Source: Paracoccaceae bacterium
Lineage (GTDB): Bacteria > Pseudomonadota > Alphaproteobacteria > Rhodobacterales > Rhodobacteraceae
DNA: 54,383 bases
Direction of reading: 5' to 3'
Assembly: GCA_022824005.1 (NCBI GenBank)
Contig: JAJEBG010000010.1
Span: 1-54,383, forward strand
The position numbers were made by a program, and so were the translations under genes. Below the pieces are notes generated by a model. That model was not told the DNA's origin. It saw nothing but the letters and a program-made list of their open reading frames with translations, and did no database searches. This document shows, piece by piece, positions 23,918 to 32,912 of this stretch (position 1 is its first letter; each line of letters begins with the position of its first letter).

Positions 23918-25365
23918 GTCTCAATCGCTCTCCATTGCCGACCATAATCCATTAACGATCCGGCCAGAGCCGGCCCTTCGCTACCGGGAGTATAGATTTC
24001 AGGATGACGGCCATCATTTCTCCAGTTGGCAATGATCTGATCTGTCCATTGCCATGCCGCTTCGACTTCGTCATTGCGCATGAACAATGTCTGGTTACCA
24101 CGAATCACGTCCATAATGAGGCGCTCATAAGCATTGGTCAAAGTGCCAATTTCGGGACTGAGTGAATCGGCAAAACTCATGTCTAACGGAACCCCGATCA
24201 GGCGCATTCCACCCAATCCGGGCTCTTTGATCGTCACCTGCATCTTAATACCTTCGTTCGGCTGCAGACGAATGGCCAGCACATTATTACGTCGACTCTG
24301 GCGCTGTTCAAAGATTGAGTGCGGGGGACGCTTAAAAACAACGGCAATCTCGGACATTCGAGCTGAGAGACGTTTGCCGGTACGAAGATAAAATGGAGTG
24401 CGGGCCCAGCGCCAGTTACCGACGCAGCAACGCAAAGCGATAAATGATTCAGTATCACTGAATGATGTTTCGGAATCCTCAAGATAGCTCGGGAATTCTT
24501 TGCTGTGTCCGTATTGTCCCCGCACAATATCGTCAGCGGACACGGGCTCAAGTGCACGAATCACTTTCAATTTCTCGTCACGCACGGCGTTCATCTCAAA
24601 GTGAGATGGCGGCTCCATCGCAGTCAAACAAAGCAATTGCATCAAATGGTTTTGTACCATGTCCCGCATCGCCCCTGCCTGATCATAATAGGCTTGGCGG
24701 CCTTTGATCCCAACTGTTTCAGATACGGTAATTTGCACATGATCAATATGTTGAGAATTCCACAAAGGCTCAAACAACACATTGGCAAACCTCAACGCCA
24801 TGAGGTTCTGAACGGTTTCCTTACCAAGATAATGATCGATTCGATAAATCTGTGACTCATCAAAAGTACGCGTCAGAACCTCATTCAAACGCCGGGCAGA
24901 AATCAAGTCCTGTCCGAATGGCTTTTCAACGATGATGCGGGCTTCTGCTCTTGCCAAGCCCCGCCGCCCGATGGCGTTGACGATATTCTCGAATATTGCC
25001 GGGCTGACGGACAAGAAATAGGCACATACTTTATCAGGGTGGGGCCAAGCACTTAATTGGCTCCAGTCTCTGTCATTCGTCGCGTCTACAGGGAAGAAAT
25101 TGAGACACGCCAAAAATTTGTCGAGAACCTGTTTGTCTTTGACCGTCAGTGGCGGACAAGATTCGAGCACAGATTGCCGTGCCAAATGGCGAAAACTTTC
25201 GTCATTGAGCGGCGACCGTGACACGCCAGCGAGGCGAAAATCCGACGGGACATGACTGATTTTATAGCCACTGAACAAGGCCGGAATGATCTCGCGCCTC
25301 GCGAGGTCACCGGTGGCACCAAACAGCACCAAATCAAAGGGATTAACAGGGATGATCTTATGCAC
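23914..25365 (-). CDS. zwf: Glucose-6-phosphate 1-dehydrogenase
   Basis: 483 residues. The N-terminal dinucleotide-binding motif is GATGDLARRE (family GxxGDLxxR), the substrate motif is RIDHYLGKE, and PFYLRTGKRL lies in the C-terminal half. It oxidises glucose-6-phosphate to 6-phosphogluconolactone with NAD(P)+. It is the first gene of the zwf-pgl-pgi operon. Neither edd nor gnd is in the window, so it does not show whether the Entner-Doudoroff or pentose phosphate route follows. A 250-base divergent region separates it from the radical SAM gene. Confidence 0.96.
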   Translation of the reverse strand: MHKIIPVNPFDLVLFGATGDLARREIIPALFSGYKISHVPSDFRLAGVSRSPLNDESFRHLARQSVLESCPPLTVKDKQVLDKFLACLNFFPVDATNDRDWSQLSAWPHPDKVCAYFLSVSPAIFENIVNAIGRRGLARAEARIIVEKPFGQDLISARRLNEVLTRTFDESQIYRIDHYLGKETVQNLMALRFANVLFEPLWNSQHIDHVQITVSETVGIKGRQAYYDQAGAMRDMVQNHLMQLLCLTAMEPPSHFEMNAVRDEKLKVIRALEPVSADDIVRGQYGHSKEFPSYLEDSETSFSDTESFIALRCCVGNWRWARTPFYLRTGKRLSARMSEIAVVFKRPPHSIFEQRQSRRNNVLAIRLQPNEGIKMQVTIKEPGLGGMRLIGVPLDMSFADSLSPEIGTLTNAYERLIMDVIRGNQTLFMRNDEVEAAWQWTDQIIANWRNDGRHPEIYTPGSEGPALAGSLMDYGRQWRAIET

Positions 25366-25615
25366 GGTCGTACTCTTTGTGAGTCGGTTTCAATTTTTTC
25401 AGTTTATTCGATTTCTTCTCAATCTTGCAATTTTTCATCGCCAAGTCGATGGTCGCATTCGCAACCAATAACAAACCGACTTTGTCCCATCTCGTTATGG
25501 CTAAACTTCCCATTGAACGCACTCGCCAAAACAAATAGATACTCACTCTACGTATTTTTCTGACTTACCCATTTGCATATGTTGGGTTCAGTCTGCTGGA
25601 AGGTTATTTTCTCTC

Positions 25616-26602
25616 ATGGATCACTCCACCGTCTCATCCGACGTCATTGACACACCGCTCTCGGGCAATCAGCGGAGGCCTTTTGAAGACCCTTATGTCA
25701 CAGCCGACGGATCAGAGCGAGCGAGGGTCAAACTTAGTCAACCCACAACCTTGTGGTTTAACACCGGAACCCTTTGCAATATTGCCTGCAAGAATTGCTA
25801 TATCTACAGCACACCAACTAACGACAGTTTGGTATACATTTCGTCTGAAGATGTGTCTCAATATCTGAGAGAATTGCACGAACGCCAATGGCCGGTCAAA
25901 GAGATCGCCTTCACCGGCGGCGAACCTTTCATGAATCCCTTCATTATCGATATTGTAAGACTTTGCCTCTTTGATGGTTATCATGTCCTCGTCCTGACGA
26001 ACGCCATGCGGCCGATGATGCGACCTCATATTCAAAAGAGTCTCATGGAACTTAATCAGCTGTTTGGTGACCGGTTGCGCATCCGTGTGTCTCTTGATCA
26101 CTACACCGAGGAGCGTCACGACGAACAGAGAGGGAAGAACGCGTTCTCGACAACCCTCGTGGGGATGGATTGGCTTCAAGAAAATGGTCTCAACATGTCG
26201 GTCGCCGGAAGGACAATGTGGGGTGAGGCAGAAGACCTTTGTCGCGATGGATTCGCGCGACTCTTCAAAGTGAGAAACTATATGATCGACGCGTATGATC
26301 CAGAAGCCACCGTCTTATTCCCTGAAATCAACCCCGAGAAAGCCAATGTGCCAGAAATCACCAAGGCCTGCTGGGATATCCTTGGCGTCCGCCCCCAAGA
26401 TATGATGTGTGCCTCGTCTCGAATGGTCGTAAAGCGCAAGGGCGCGCCGTCGCCGACCGTTGTGGCCTGCACGCTTTTGCCCGATGATCCGCAGTTCGAC
26501 TTGGGACCAAAACTCAAAGATGCCGAGGCCGATATCTATCTCAACCACACCAGCTGCGCTCAATTTTGTGTGCTAGGTGGTGCCTCATGCAGTCGAGGCT
26601 AA
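25616..26602 (+). CDS. Radical SAM protein of unknown substrate
   Basis: 328 residues. The [4Fe-4S] motif CNIACKNC sits at 54-61 (CxxxCxxC), followed by the SAM-binding glycine motif AFTGGEPFMNPFI. The C-terminal end is cysteine-rich (TSCAQFCVLGGASC plus earlier single Cys), which may bind a further cluster, although it does not match a standard SPASM spacing. It stands alone, divergent from zwf and converging on aroB with only 5 bases between stops. It is 4.5 kb from the RiPP locus, so a link to that system is possible but unsupported. The substrate is unknown. Confidence 0.85.
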   Translation: MDHSTVSSDVIDTPLSGNQRRPFEDPYVTADGSERARVKLSQPTTLWFNTGTLCNIACKNCYIYSTPTNDSLVYISSEDVSQYLRELHERQWPVKEIAFTGGEPFMNPFIIDIVRLCLFDGYHVLVLTNAMRPMMRPHIQKSLMELNQLFGDRLRIRVSLDHYTEERHDEQRGKNAFSTTLVGMDWLQENGLNMSVAGRTMWGEAEDLCRDGFARLFKVRNYMIDAYDPEATVLFPEINPEKANVPEITKACWDILGVRPQDMMCASSRMVVKRKGAPSPTVVACTLLPDDPQFDLGPKLKDAEADIYLNHTSCAQFCVLGGASCSRG

Positions 26603-26607
26603 AACCG

Positions 26608-27744
26608 CTAGTGAGCCGCTGAAAGCGAGCCCTCTAGCACTTCTTGAACTTGTACCAAATCAACTTGATCGGTCACAAAAGCATCGCCAAGACCTCGTGC
26701 CAAGACAAATCTTGGTTGGCCCAAAGTGACTTTTTTGTCTTGGTGAATGAGGTCAATGATTTCTCCAGCCCTTGGCATTTCACCGCCAATCTCATGAATC
26801 GCGGTTTTCATCTGCAGAGATCGAAAGAGGGCTCGTGTTCGGGCCCAATCATCGCGTTGGCAGAAGCCCATCTCGTGGGATAATTTAAGGGCCAGACAAC
26901 AACCGATGGCGACGGCTTCACCATGCAATAGGCGGTCAGAATAGCCTGTGACAGCTTCTAAAGCATGGGCGAAGGTGTGGCCCAAGTTGAGAATGGCTCG
27001 TCCCGAACGCTCCTTTTCATCGGACGCCACAATCTCCGCCTTGATTTGGCATGATCGCTGAACCATTTGTGACATTAAGTCGGCGCGCTCGGGGCTCAAG
27101 CGGGCGGCATTCTTTTCTAGCCAGACAAAGAATTCTTTGTCAGAAATAATTCCATATTTAACGACCTCGCCAAGGCCTGAGAGAAAATCCCGATGGGGCA
27201 GCGTCTTCAGGAGGTGAACGTCACAAATCACGAGTTTGGGTTGATGGAAGGCCCCGATCAAATTCTTGCCGATAGGAGAGTTGATTCCCGTCTTTCCGCC
27301 GACTGAACTGTCGACTTGCGCCAATAGCGTTGAGGGCACCTGAATGTAATTAACTCCTCGACGCAAAATGGCGCTCGCAAATCCCACCAGATCACCCGTG
27401 ACGCCACCGCCAAAGGCCATAACGGTATCAAGGCGCTCAACCTTGCGCTCAATCAACCATTCGACAATTGTCTGCAATTGATGCCAAGATTTTGTCGTTT
27501 CACCGGCGGGAATCACTCTCTCCACCTGCTCAATATTGGCGGCCGCTAGAGATTGGCATAACGTTTCGCGATGAGAATTGGCGGCACCTTGGTCAAGAAT
27601 GGTGACAACACGTTGTCGCACGCCTAGCAGCGGTGATATCAAATCACCGATCTTTGAGGTGAGGCCGCCCCCAATAAAAATCTTGTAGCTTCGCTCCGCG
27701 AGCTTGACCTCAACAGTTTGAATATTCGCCTCAGTGACCATCAA
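26608..27744 (-). CDS. aroB: 3-dehydroquinate synthase
   Basis: 378 residues (377 if the second ATG is used). The NAD-binding stretch FGGGVTGDLVGFASAI, PSTLLAQVDSSVGGKTGIN and the metal-site part LNLGHTFAHALEA are all present. It turns DAHP into 3-dehydroquinate in the shikimate pathway. Its start overlaps the end of aroK by 14 bases, so the two are translationally coupled, as is usual in proteobacteria. Confidence 0.96.
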   Translation of the reverse strand: MMVTEANIQTVEVKLAERSYKIFIGGGLTSKIGDLISPLLGVRQRVVTILDQGAANSHRETLCQSLAAANIEQVERVIPAGETTKSWHQLQTIVEWLIERKVERLDTVMAFGGGVTGDLVGFASAILRRGVNYIQVPSTLLAQVDSSVGGKTGINSPIGKNLIGAFHQPKLVICDVHLLKTLPHRDFLSGLGEVVKYGIISDKEFFVWLEKNAARLSPERADLMSQMVQRSCQIKAEIVASDEKERSGRAILNLGHTFAHALEAVTGYSDRLLHGEAVAIGCCLALKLSHEMGFCQRDDWARTRALFRSLQMKTAIHEIGGEMPRAGEIIDLIHQDKKVTLGQPRFVLARGLGDAFVTDQVDLVQVQEVLEGSLSAAH

Positions 27745-28342
27745 ATATATTTAATTCCTCCGCCGCGGAAAGAAGAACATGAGCGACCTTTTGAACAGTC
27801 ACTGATTTGACGGCCGTATCATCAGAATCGATATGAATACGGGCCATTCGATAAAAGGGAGTCCGCTCGTCATTGAGTTTTGTCAACGTCTCGTGGGGAT
27901 TTTGAGTTTGTAGTAGAGGCCGTGTGGTTTGACCTTTGAGACGATACCAAAGAGTTACGGTCTGAGCCTTCAGCCAGATTGATATCGCTCGTGCATCAAT
28001 CAATCGACGGTTTTCTTCATCAAGATAAGCACCGCCACCGACCGCAATAGACGAAGGCGCTAAAAGCAGACTTTGGCGAAGGATCACGCGTTCTAGCTCA
28101 CGAAAATGAGTCTCACCCTGCGAAGAAAATATCTCGCCAATCTTCATACCGGCCGACCGCTCAATTTCCCTATCTGTGTCCACAAATGGGACGTCGAATC
28201 TCTTGGCCAACCCTCGCGCCACTGTCGTCTTTCCGCATCCCATCATACCGACAAAAACGAGTGATTTTTTTAATTTGTGAATGGGCTTATTCATAAGCGA
28301 GTCTGTTGCGGCGAGCCATTCTTGATGTCGAGTGACTTTCAT
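27731..28342 (-). CDS. aroK: Shikimate kinase
   Basis: 203 residues. P-loop GMMGCGKTTVARGLA near residue 32, substrate-binding DTDREIE, AVGGGAYLDEENR, and the lid arginine in TTRPLL. It phosphorylates shikimate. An ATG 16 codons further in (28,294) is an alternative start; neither has a clear ribosome site. It is the first gene of aroK-aroB. Confidence 0.94.
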   Translation of the reverse strand: MKVTRHQEWLAATDSLMNKPIHKLKKSLVFVGMMGCGKTTVARGLAKRFDVPFVDTDREIERSAGMKIGEIFSSQGETHFRELERVILRQSLLLAPSSIAVGGGAYLDEENRRLIDARAISIWLKAQTVTLWYRLKGQTTRPLLQTQNPHETLTKLNDERTPFYRMARIHIDSDDTAVKSVTVQKVAHVLLSAAEELNIFDGH

Positions 28343-28560
28343 ATATGTGTAAGGGATGTTTTTTAAGGAAAATTGTCATAATTTCCTTTGAATAATCAAG
28401 GGGAATATTTGGCTTGATAGTGATGACCATACGAGCGAAGCGCAAGTTATCAACAAATGAGAAGGTGGAGTATTTTGGTTAATCAAGGTAAACAAGGGAA
28501 TTGTTGAGACAAAGGAAATGTCATGTTACCCAATAAATGGCCGAATCGGGAGTTTGATTG

Positions 28561-28698
28561 ATGCGACGTTTTCTTCCTTATCTCCTTGGTCTATTGCTGG
28601 TATTGACATTGTTTGTCATCGGTTACGCGTATCTCGCTGATCTGACGCCGCCCGACGAACCACTTGTCGTGCCCGTTGACATTTATTCTGAAAACTAG
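28561..28698 (+). CDS. Small membrane protein upstream of xerD
   Basis: 45 residues, MRRFLPYLLGLLLVLTLFVI then GYAYLADLTPPDEPL and a short polar tail. One membrane helix with a positively charged start, so the C-terminus should face the periplasm. It is preceded by GGGAG. Similar tiny proteins before xerD are familiar to me from alphaproteobacterial genomes, without known function. The ATG lies 67 bases before the xerD start, and the two may share a transcript. Confidence 0.65.
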   Translation: MRRFLPYLLGLLLVLTLFVIGYAYLADLTPPDEPLVVPVDIYSEN

Positions 28699-28765
28699 CC
28701 ATCTGATGGGAAAGCCAATTCACGTAAGGGGGGGGGCCCGCTGACGGAGAGATGGCAAAAGGCCA

Positions 28766-29695
28766 ATGAATAACTGGATTGATGCATTTATTGATGCGGC
28801 ACGTGCCGAGCGCTCCGTCTCTCATAATACCTGTCTCGCCTATGAGAGCGATCTTCGTCGATTTCATCAATATGTCAAAAAAATCAATAGCGACTTCAAT
28901 TCTGTGGGACGCCAAGACATCGAAGATTATCTTTTGATACTTGCCGATAATGGCTTGAGCGCGACAACTCGCTCCCGCCATCTTTCGGTGATCCGTCGCT
29001 TCTTTGCCTTTGTATGCGAAGAAGGTTGGCGCGCTGATTTACCGACTCGCCATTTGCGTGGCCCCAAAGCTCAAAGACTCTTGCCGCGCATATTGTCAAT
29101 GAATGACATGCGCAAGTTAATTGATGAATCTTACCGAATAGGTCGTGGCGAGAGGGATTGTTTGAGGAACGGTTGTTTGATTGAAATTCTCTATGCGACC
29201 GGCGCGAGAGTGAGTGAACTTGTAACAATTCCTGTCGCGTCCGCACGGGGCCAGCCAAAAATGCTTTTGATCCGGGGGAAAGGGGGAAAGGAGAGAATGG
29301 TACCGCTCACACCCACGGCACAACAAGCCATCGCGCGATGGCTGCCGTTGAGAGACGCGGCGTGTGAAAAAGAGGAGCCAAGAGTTCCGTCGCCCTCTCA
29401 CTTTCTTTTTCCATCGCGCGGGAAGCTTGGTCATATTACCCGACAACAGGTCTTCAAACTGATCAAACAAGCCACCGTCGCTGCCGGTTTGGATGTTCAA
29501 AAAGTGTCCCCGCACACGATTCGCCATGCCCTTGCCACTCACCTTCTCGAAAATGGAGCCGATCTTCGTTCCATTCAAGTCCTGCTTGGGCATTCCGATA
29601 TATCGACAACCGAGATTTATACCCATGTGGCGTCGAGAAAGCTCAAAACGCTCATCCTTGAACATCATCCTTTGTCGTCTCAATCCTCCAATTGA
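28766..29695 (+). CDS. xerD: Tyrosine recombinase XerD
   Basis: 309 residues, full length. The N-terminal SAM-like core-binding domain is followed by the catalytic residues: Arg in TGARVSELV, Lys in RGKGGKERMV, HTIRHALATH (H-x-x-R), LGHSDISTTEIYTHV (His and the Tyr nucleophile). With XerC it resolves chromosome dimers at dif. The close fit to XerD and the position between core genes argue that it is the housekeeping enzyme, not an island integrase. Confidence 0.9.
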   Translation: MNNWIDAFIDAARAERSVSHNTCLAYESDLRRFHQYVKKINSDFNSVGRQDIEDYLLILADNGLSATTRSRHLSVIRRFFAFVCEEGWRADLPTRHLRGPKAQRLLPRILSMNDMRKLIDESYRIGRGERDCLRNGCLIEILYATGARVSELVTIPVASARGQPKMLLIRGKGGKERMVPLTPTAQQAIARWLPLRDAACEKEEPRVPSPSHFLFPSRGKLGHITRQQVFKLIKQATVAAGLDVQKVSPHTIRHALATHLLENGADLRSIQVLLGHSDISTTEIYTHVASRKLKTLILEHHPLSSQSSN

Positions 29696-29747
29696 ATGTC
29701 GTCCGCGGCAAAACCGGAATAGCCGCCCTTTTTGAACAGGAATTATT

Positions 29748-31070
29748 ATGGACACCACTGAACAACTCGCCAATGGGACAATTTGGGTCTACATTTTGGC
29801 CATTGCTATGCTGATATGTTTATCGGGCTTGTTTTCTGGCTCAGAGACCGCACTCACCTCTGCATCACGCGGTAAATTGCGAAGCCAAGCAGACAAAGGT
29901 AGCCGCGCCGCTCTTCGAGCCCTACGGATCACCGACAACCGAGAGCGATTAATTGGTGCTGTTTTATTGGGCAATAATCTTGTCAATATTTTGGCGGCCG
30001 CCTTGGCGACAAGTTTGTTCACCCGACTGTTTGGGGAGTCTGGCGTTGCTGTGGCCACATTGGTGATGACCTTCATGATCCTGTTTTTCGCCGAACTCTT
30101 ACCCAAAACCTATGCCATCATTAATCCAGAAGCCGCTTCCAAATCCATATCATCAATCCTCTCAGTGATTATTTTACTGTTTCATCCTTTAGTCGCGATC
30201 TTACGTTATTTGGCAGAATGTGTATTGCGCATTCTCGGTGTGAGACGACATTCAATTAGCTCGGTTGAAGCGGTTCAGGAAGAAATCGCCGGCGCGATCG
30301 CTTTGGTCCATTCATCGGGTGCCATCGAGAAAGACTATCGTGATCGGGTTCTCGGTGCCTTGGATTTAGGAAATCTAACGGTTCGGGACGCCATGCAACA
30401 TCGTTCCGAAATTGAAATGATCAATGATCAAGAGTCTCTAGAGGCGGTGATTAGGATTTGTTCCGCGTCATCGCATTCACGCTTACCGGTTCACAAATCT
30501 GAAAGCGAAGAAATTACCGGTGTCATTCATGCCAAAGATCTCCTGACCGAGGTTAGCACACTTCTCGAATGCCATGACCAAACTCGGCAATTGTTTCAGG
30601 ACACTCGATCTTGGTCGGTCAAACAACCCTATTTTGTACCTGAAACGACTCCCCTTGACGAGCAATTGCGGGAGTTTCTTCAAAAAGAAGCTCATTTCGC
30701 CTTGGTGGTCGATGAATACGGTTCACTGCAAGGTTTGATTACACTTGAAGATATTTTGGAAGAAATTGTTGGCGACATCACTGATGAACACGACCTTGAT
30801 CCAGAAACAAAACCGGTGATTGAGACCGACGGCAGCTATATCGTAGATGGGGCGGTGCCGATACGTGATCTAAACCGGGACTTCGATTGGCACTTGCCTG
30901 AAATACATGCCACCACCATCGCGGGACTTTTGATTTATGAAGCCCAAATTATTCCCAACGAGTCTCAAGTTTTCATCTACCATGGATTCCGCTTTGAGGT
31001 TCTGCAACGGGAAGCTCAAAAGATTAACCGAATTAAAATGACACGCCTCCCCGAGAACGTTGAAAACTAA
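29748..31070 (+). CDS. CorC/HlyC-type CNNM/CBS-domain membrane protein
   Basis: 440 residues in the usual order. A DUF21/CNNM membrane domain covers ~1-190, with helices at 10-30, 60-85 and 90-115 and the start GLFSGSETALTSASRGKLR. A CBS pair covers ~205-335 (VRDAMQHRSEIEMI...GVIHAKDLL). A C-terminal CorC_HlyC ion-transport-associated domain covers ~350-435 (DGSYIVDGAVPIRDLNRDF). The family is linked to Mg2+/Co2+ handling in the inner membrane; the older name haemolysin is misleading. It follows xerD by 52 bases on the same strand. Confidence 0.9.
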   Translation: MDTTEQLANGTIWVYILAIAMLICLSGLFSGSETALTSASRGKLRSQADKGSRAALRALRITDNRERLIGAVLLGNNLVNILAAALATSLFTRLFGESGVAVATLVMTFMILFFAELLPKTYAIINPEAASKSISSILSVIILLFHPLVAILRYLAECVLRILGVRRHSISSVEAVQEEIAGAIALVHSSGAIEKDYRDRVLGALDLGNLTVRDAMQHRSEIEMINDQESLEAVIRICSASSHSRLPVHKSESEEITGVIHAKDLLTEVSTLLECHDQTRQLFQDTRSWSVKQPYFVPETTPLDEQLREFLQKEAHFALVVDEYGSLQGLITLEDILEEIVGDITDEHDLDPETKPVIETDGSYIVDGAVPIRDLNRDFDWHLPEIHATTIAGLLIYEAQIIPNESQVFIYHGFRFEVLQREAQKINRIKMTRLPENVEN

Positions 31071-31781
31071 CCTCTATTTCTCAATCAATTGAGTGATCTC
31101 AATAGATTGAGAGTCACGAGCCGATGCCAGCAAAGTGGAATGGCAGCATTGACAATGATCTCCGAATTCGTCCTGTGGGCTCGCGAATAATTTTGTTGTT
31201 GAGCGGCGGTTTCTTTTCGCTCTTGTTTAATAAATGATGTCCAATCTTCTCAAACCCCATGATGCGCTGTTCGATGCCCCAGATTTGGTCTCGTTTTCTC
31301 TTAAGGACAGGGATAATCCAACGTTAGCTGTTGTTGCTCCCGTTTATATTTCACACCTCCCTTGTCGATCTCGACCGAAGGATCCGTCGGTACAAGTCAG
31401 CTTGAATAATACTGCGCCGTAAATGCCCGCATGCGTTGAGTTCGGTTTCGGCGTCAGTGATCGCTTGAACAATCATTATGTACAAATTGTTGATAACAAA
31501 GAGCATCAATTCACGCGCAACAAATCCCACAAGACCGCAGACACATATCGCGTCTGAAAACGAGACATCAAACTGTCGTCGGCACAAAACACCATAGATG
31601 ACACAGGAAATGCCGATTATCCCATGGTCGGTGGTCACTTCCATCAATTCCAACCGGTAATGATTGAGGACAATCATGGCGTCATCAATCGGCGTTTTGC
31701 CTTATAAGAGATTAAATGATAACATAGAAATCGTCCTCAGTTGTCTTTGAGTTCGTGCTGACATTCCTCGGGAGACCCTTA
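31071..31781. other. Long intergenic region between CorC-type gene and IalB gene
   Basis: 711 bases. Just after the upstream stop there is a CTCAAT-CA-ATTGAG palindrome (31,079-31,092) and a related GATTGAGA near 31,110, which could pair as a transcript-end hairpin but lacks a T-run. The only other candidate is the small leftward frame at 31,351-31,677. No RNA gene is recognisable. Confidence 0.4.
31351..31677 (-). CDS. Doubtful small membrane-like ORF
   Basis: A 108-residue open frame with two hydrophobic stretches (IIGISCVIYGVLC and ICVCGLVGFVARELMLFVI). No clear ribosome site and no family likeness. It may be a decayed gene or chance. Confidence 0.25.
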   Translation of the reverse strand: MIVLNHYRLELMEVTTDHGIIGISCVIYGVLCRRQFDVSFSDAICVCGLVGFVARELMLFVINNLYIMIVQAITDAETELNACGHLRRSIIQADLYRRILRSRSTREV

Positions 31782-32825
31782 ATGAAAAAACTGTTGGGAT
31801 TAACTGTCATCATGGTCGGTGTCGTGTCTTTGGCTCAAGCGCAAGAGTCGACCGGCGAGAATACAGCCGAAGGGCTGACGGGTGGGCAGATTATCATTGA
31901 GCCCGAAATTACCGAATTCGAGGATTGGAACTATATCTGCATCACCGACGATGAAGACCAAACAAATTGCTTAGCGCAAAATGTCGTTCGTAATGAACAA
32001 GGGGGGCGTGTGTCGACCATCGATATTTTTCCTGTGGCCTCAGAGACCGGCTTTGCCACCGCCGCCTCAATCGCTGTTCCCCTTGGCGTGTCATTAAGAG
32101 ATGGCTTGGAATTTCGAGTGGAAGGCATACCGGAAAGAAAATTCGATTTTGAAGTATGTTCGAATGAGGGCTGTATCGCGCGAATTGGACTGCCTCCATT
32201 GGTGATTGAAAAGATGTCAGAGGGGGCCGAAACTAATTTGACGGTCGTTGCCGGGGCGGAAGAAAAAGTTGATATTGAGATCACCCTTTCGACCGATGGT
32301 TTTTCAGAGGTGATAGAAGAATTGATGACAAACGCGCCTCAATTGGTTGAGGCATCAGCGGGTGTGGTCGCAACGGGAGAAGTGATTACGGAGCCTGAGA
32401 TTGAAGTCTTTGATGACTGGACCCGTGCTTGCATCACGGACCCGAATGGGAATCGCCAGTGCCGAATTCGACAAATTGTATTCAATGACTCGGGCGGCCC
32501 TATTGCCACTGTTGATATCTTCAAAGTTTCAGGTGATGAACGATTTGTGGCCGGAATCGAAATCCTGCTTCCCCACGGGGTGATCATTGAGAATGGATTT
32601 GAGCTACAAGTCGACTCGGCCTTGCCTCGTCGATACCAGTTCACCACCTGCTTGAGGGATGGTTGCTTGGTTCGAATCGGAGTCACGGATATTGAGTTAG
32701 ACAGGATGAAATTAGGCTCGGCGATGACAATGGTATTTTATGCCGGTCTAGGTGGAGCCAATGATCAGCAAATTGATCTCAATTCATCGCTGATTGGCTT
32801 CACAAAAGCTTTCGATTCTCTTTGA
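31782..32825 (+). CDS. Secreted protein with two tandem IalB domains
   Basis: 347 residues from the ATG at 31,782, which gives a clean signal peptide (MKKLLGLTVIMVGVVSLAQA); the nine upstream codons are left out. Two copies of the invasion-associated-locus-B fold follow: ~35-180 (FEDWNYICITDDEDQTNC ... VCSNEGCIARIGL) and ~200-345 (FDDWTRACITDPNGNRQC ... TCLRDGCLVRIGV). Each repeat keeps two cysteine pairs that could form disulfides in the periplasm. Ordinary IalB proteins have one copy. In alphaproteobacteria the domain is widespread and not restricted to pathogens; its molecular role is unclear. Confidence 0.88.
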   Translation: MKKLLGLTVIMVGVVSLAQAQESTGENTAEGLTGGQIIIEPEITEFEDWNYICITDDEDQTNCLAQNVVRNEQGGRVSTIDIFPVASETGFATAASIAVPLGVSLRDGLEFRVEGIPERKFDFEVCSNEGCIARIGLPPLVIEKMSEGAETNLTVVAGAEEKVDIEITLSTDGFSEVIEELMTNAPQLVEASAGVVATGEVITEPEIEVFDDWTRACITDPNGNRQCRIRQIVFNDSGGPIATVDIFKVSGDERFVAGIEILLPHGVIIENGFELQVDSALPRRYQFTTCLRDGCLVRIGVTDIELDRMKLGSAMTMVFYAGLGGANDQQIDLNSSLIGFTKAFDSL

Positions 32826-32912
32826 TGGTAACCGGGTCAACGAGCTGGCCGGCGTGTCTCCCCTCCCTCAACTTTTGTTAACGATGCCGACTGTGGAGTG
32901 ATTCACGCCACC

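Noticed and set aside
28766-29695. xerD as the integrase of the accessory regions
   Set aside because: Length, motifs and core-gene neighbours fit the housekeeping dimer-resolution enzyme.
29117-29773. 218-residue minus-strand frame over xerD
   Set aside because: Shadow of the xerD catalytic region; no ribosome site or motif.
31234-31422. 62-residue plus-strand frame
   Set aside because: No family likeness and it overlaps another weak frame; treated as intergenic.
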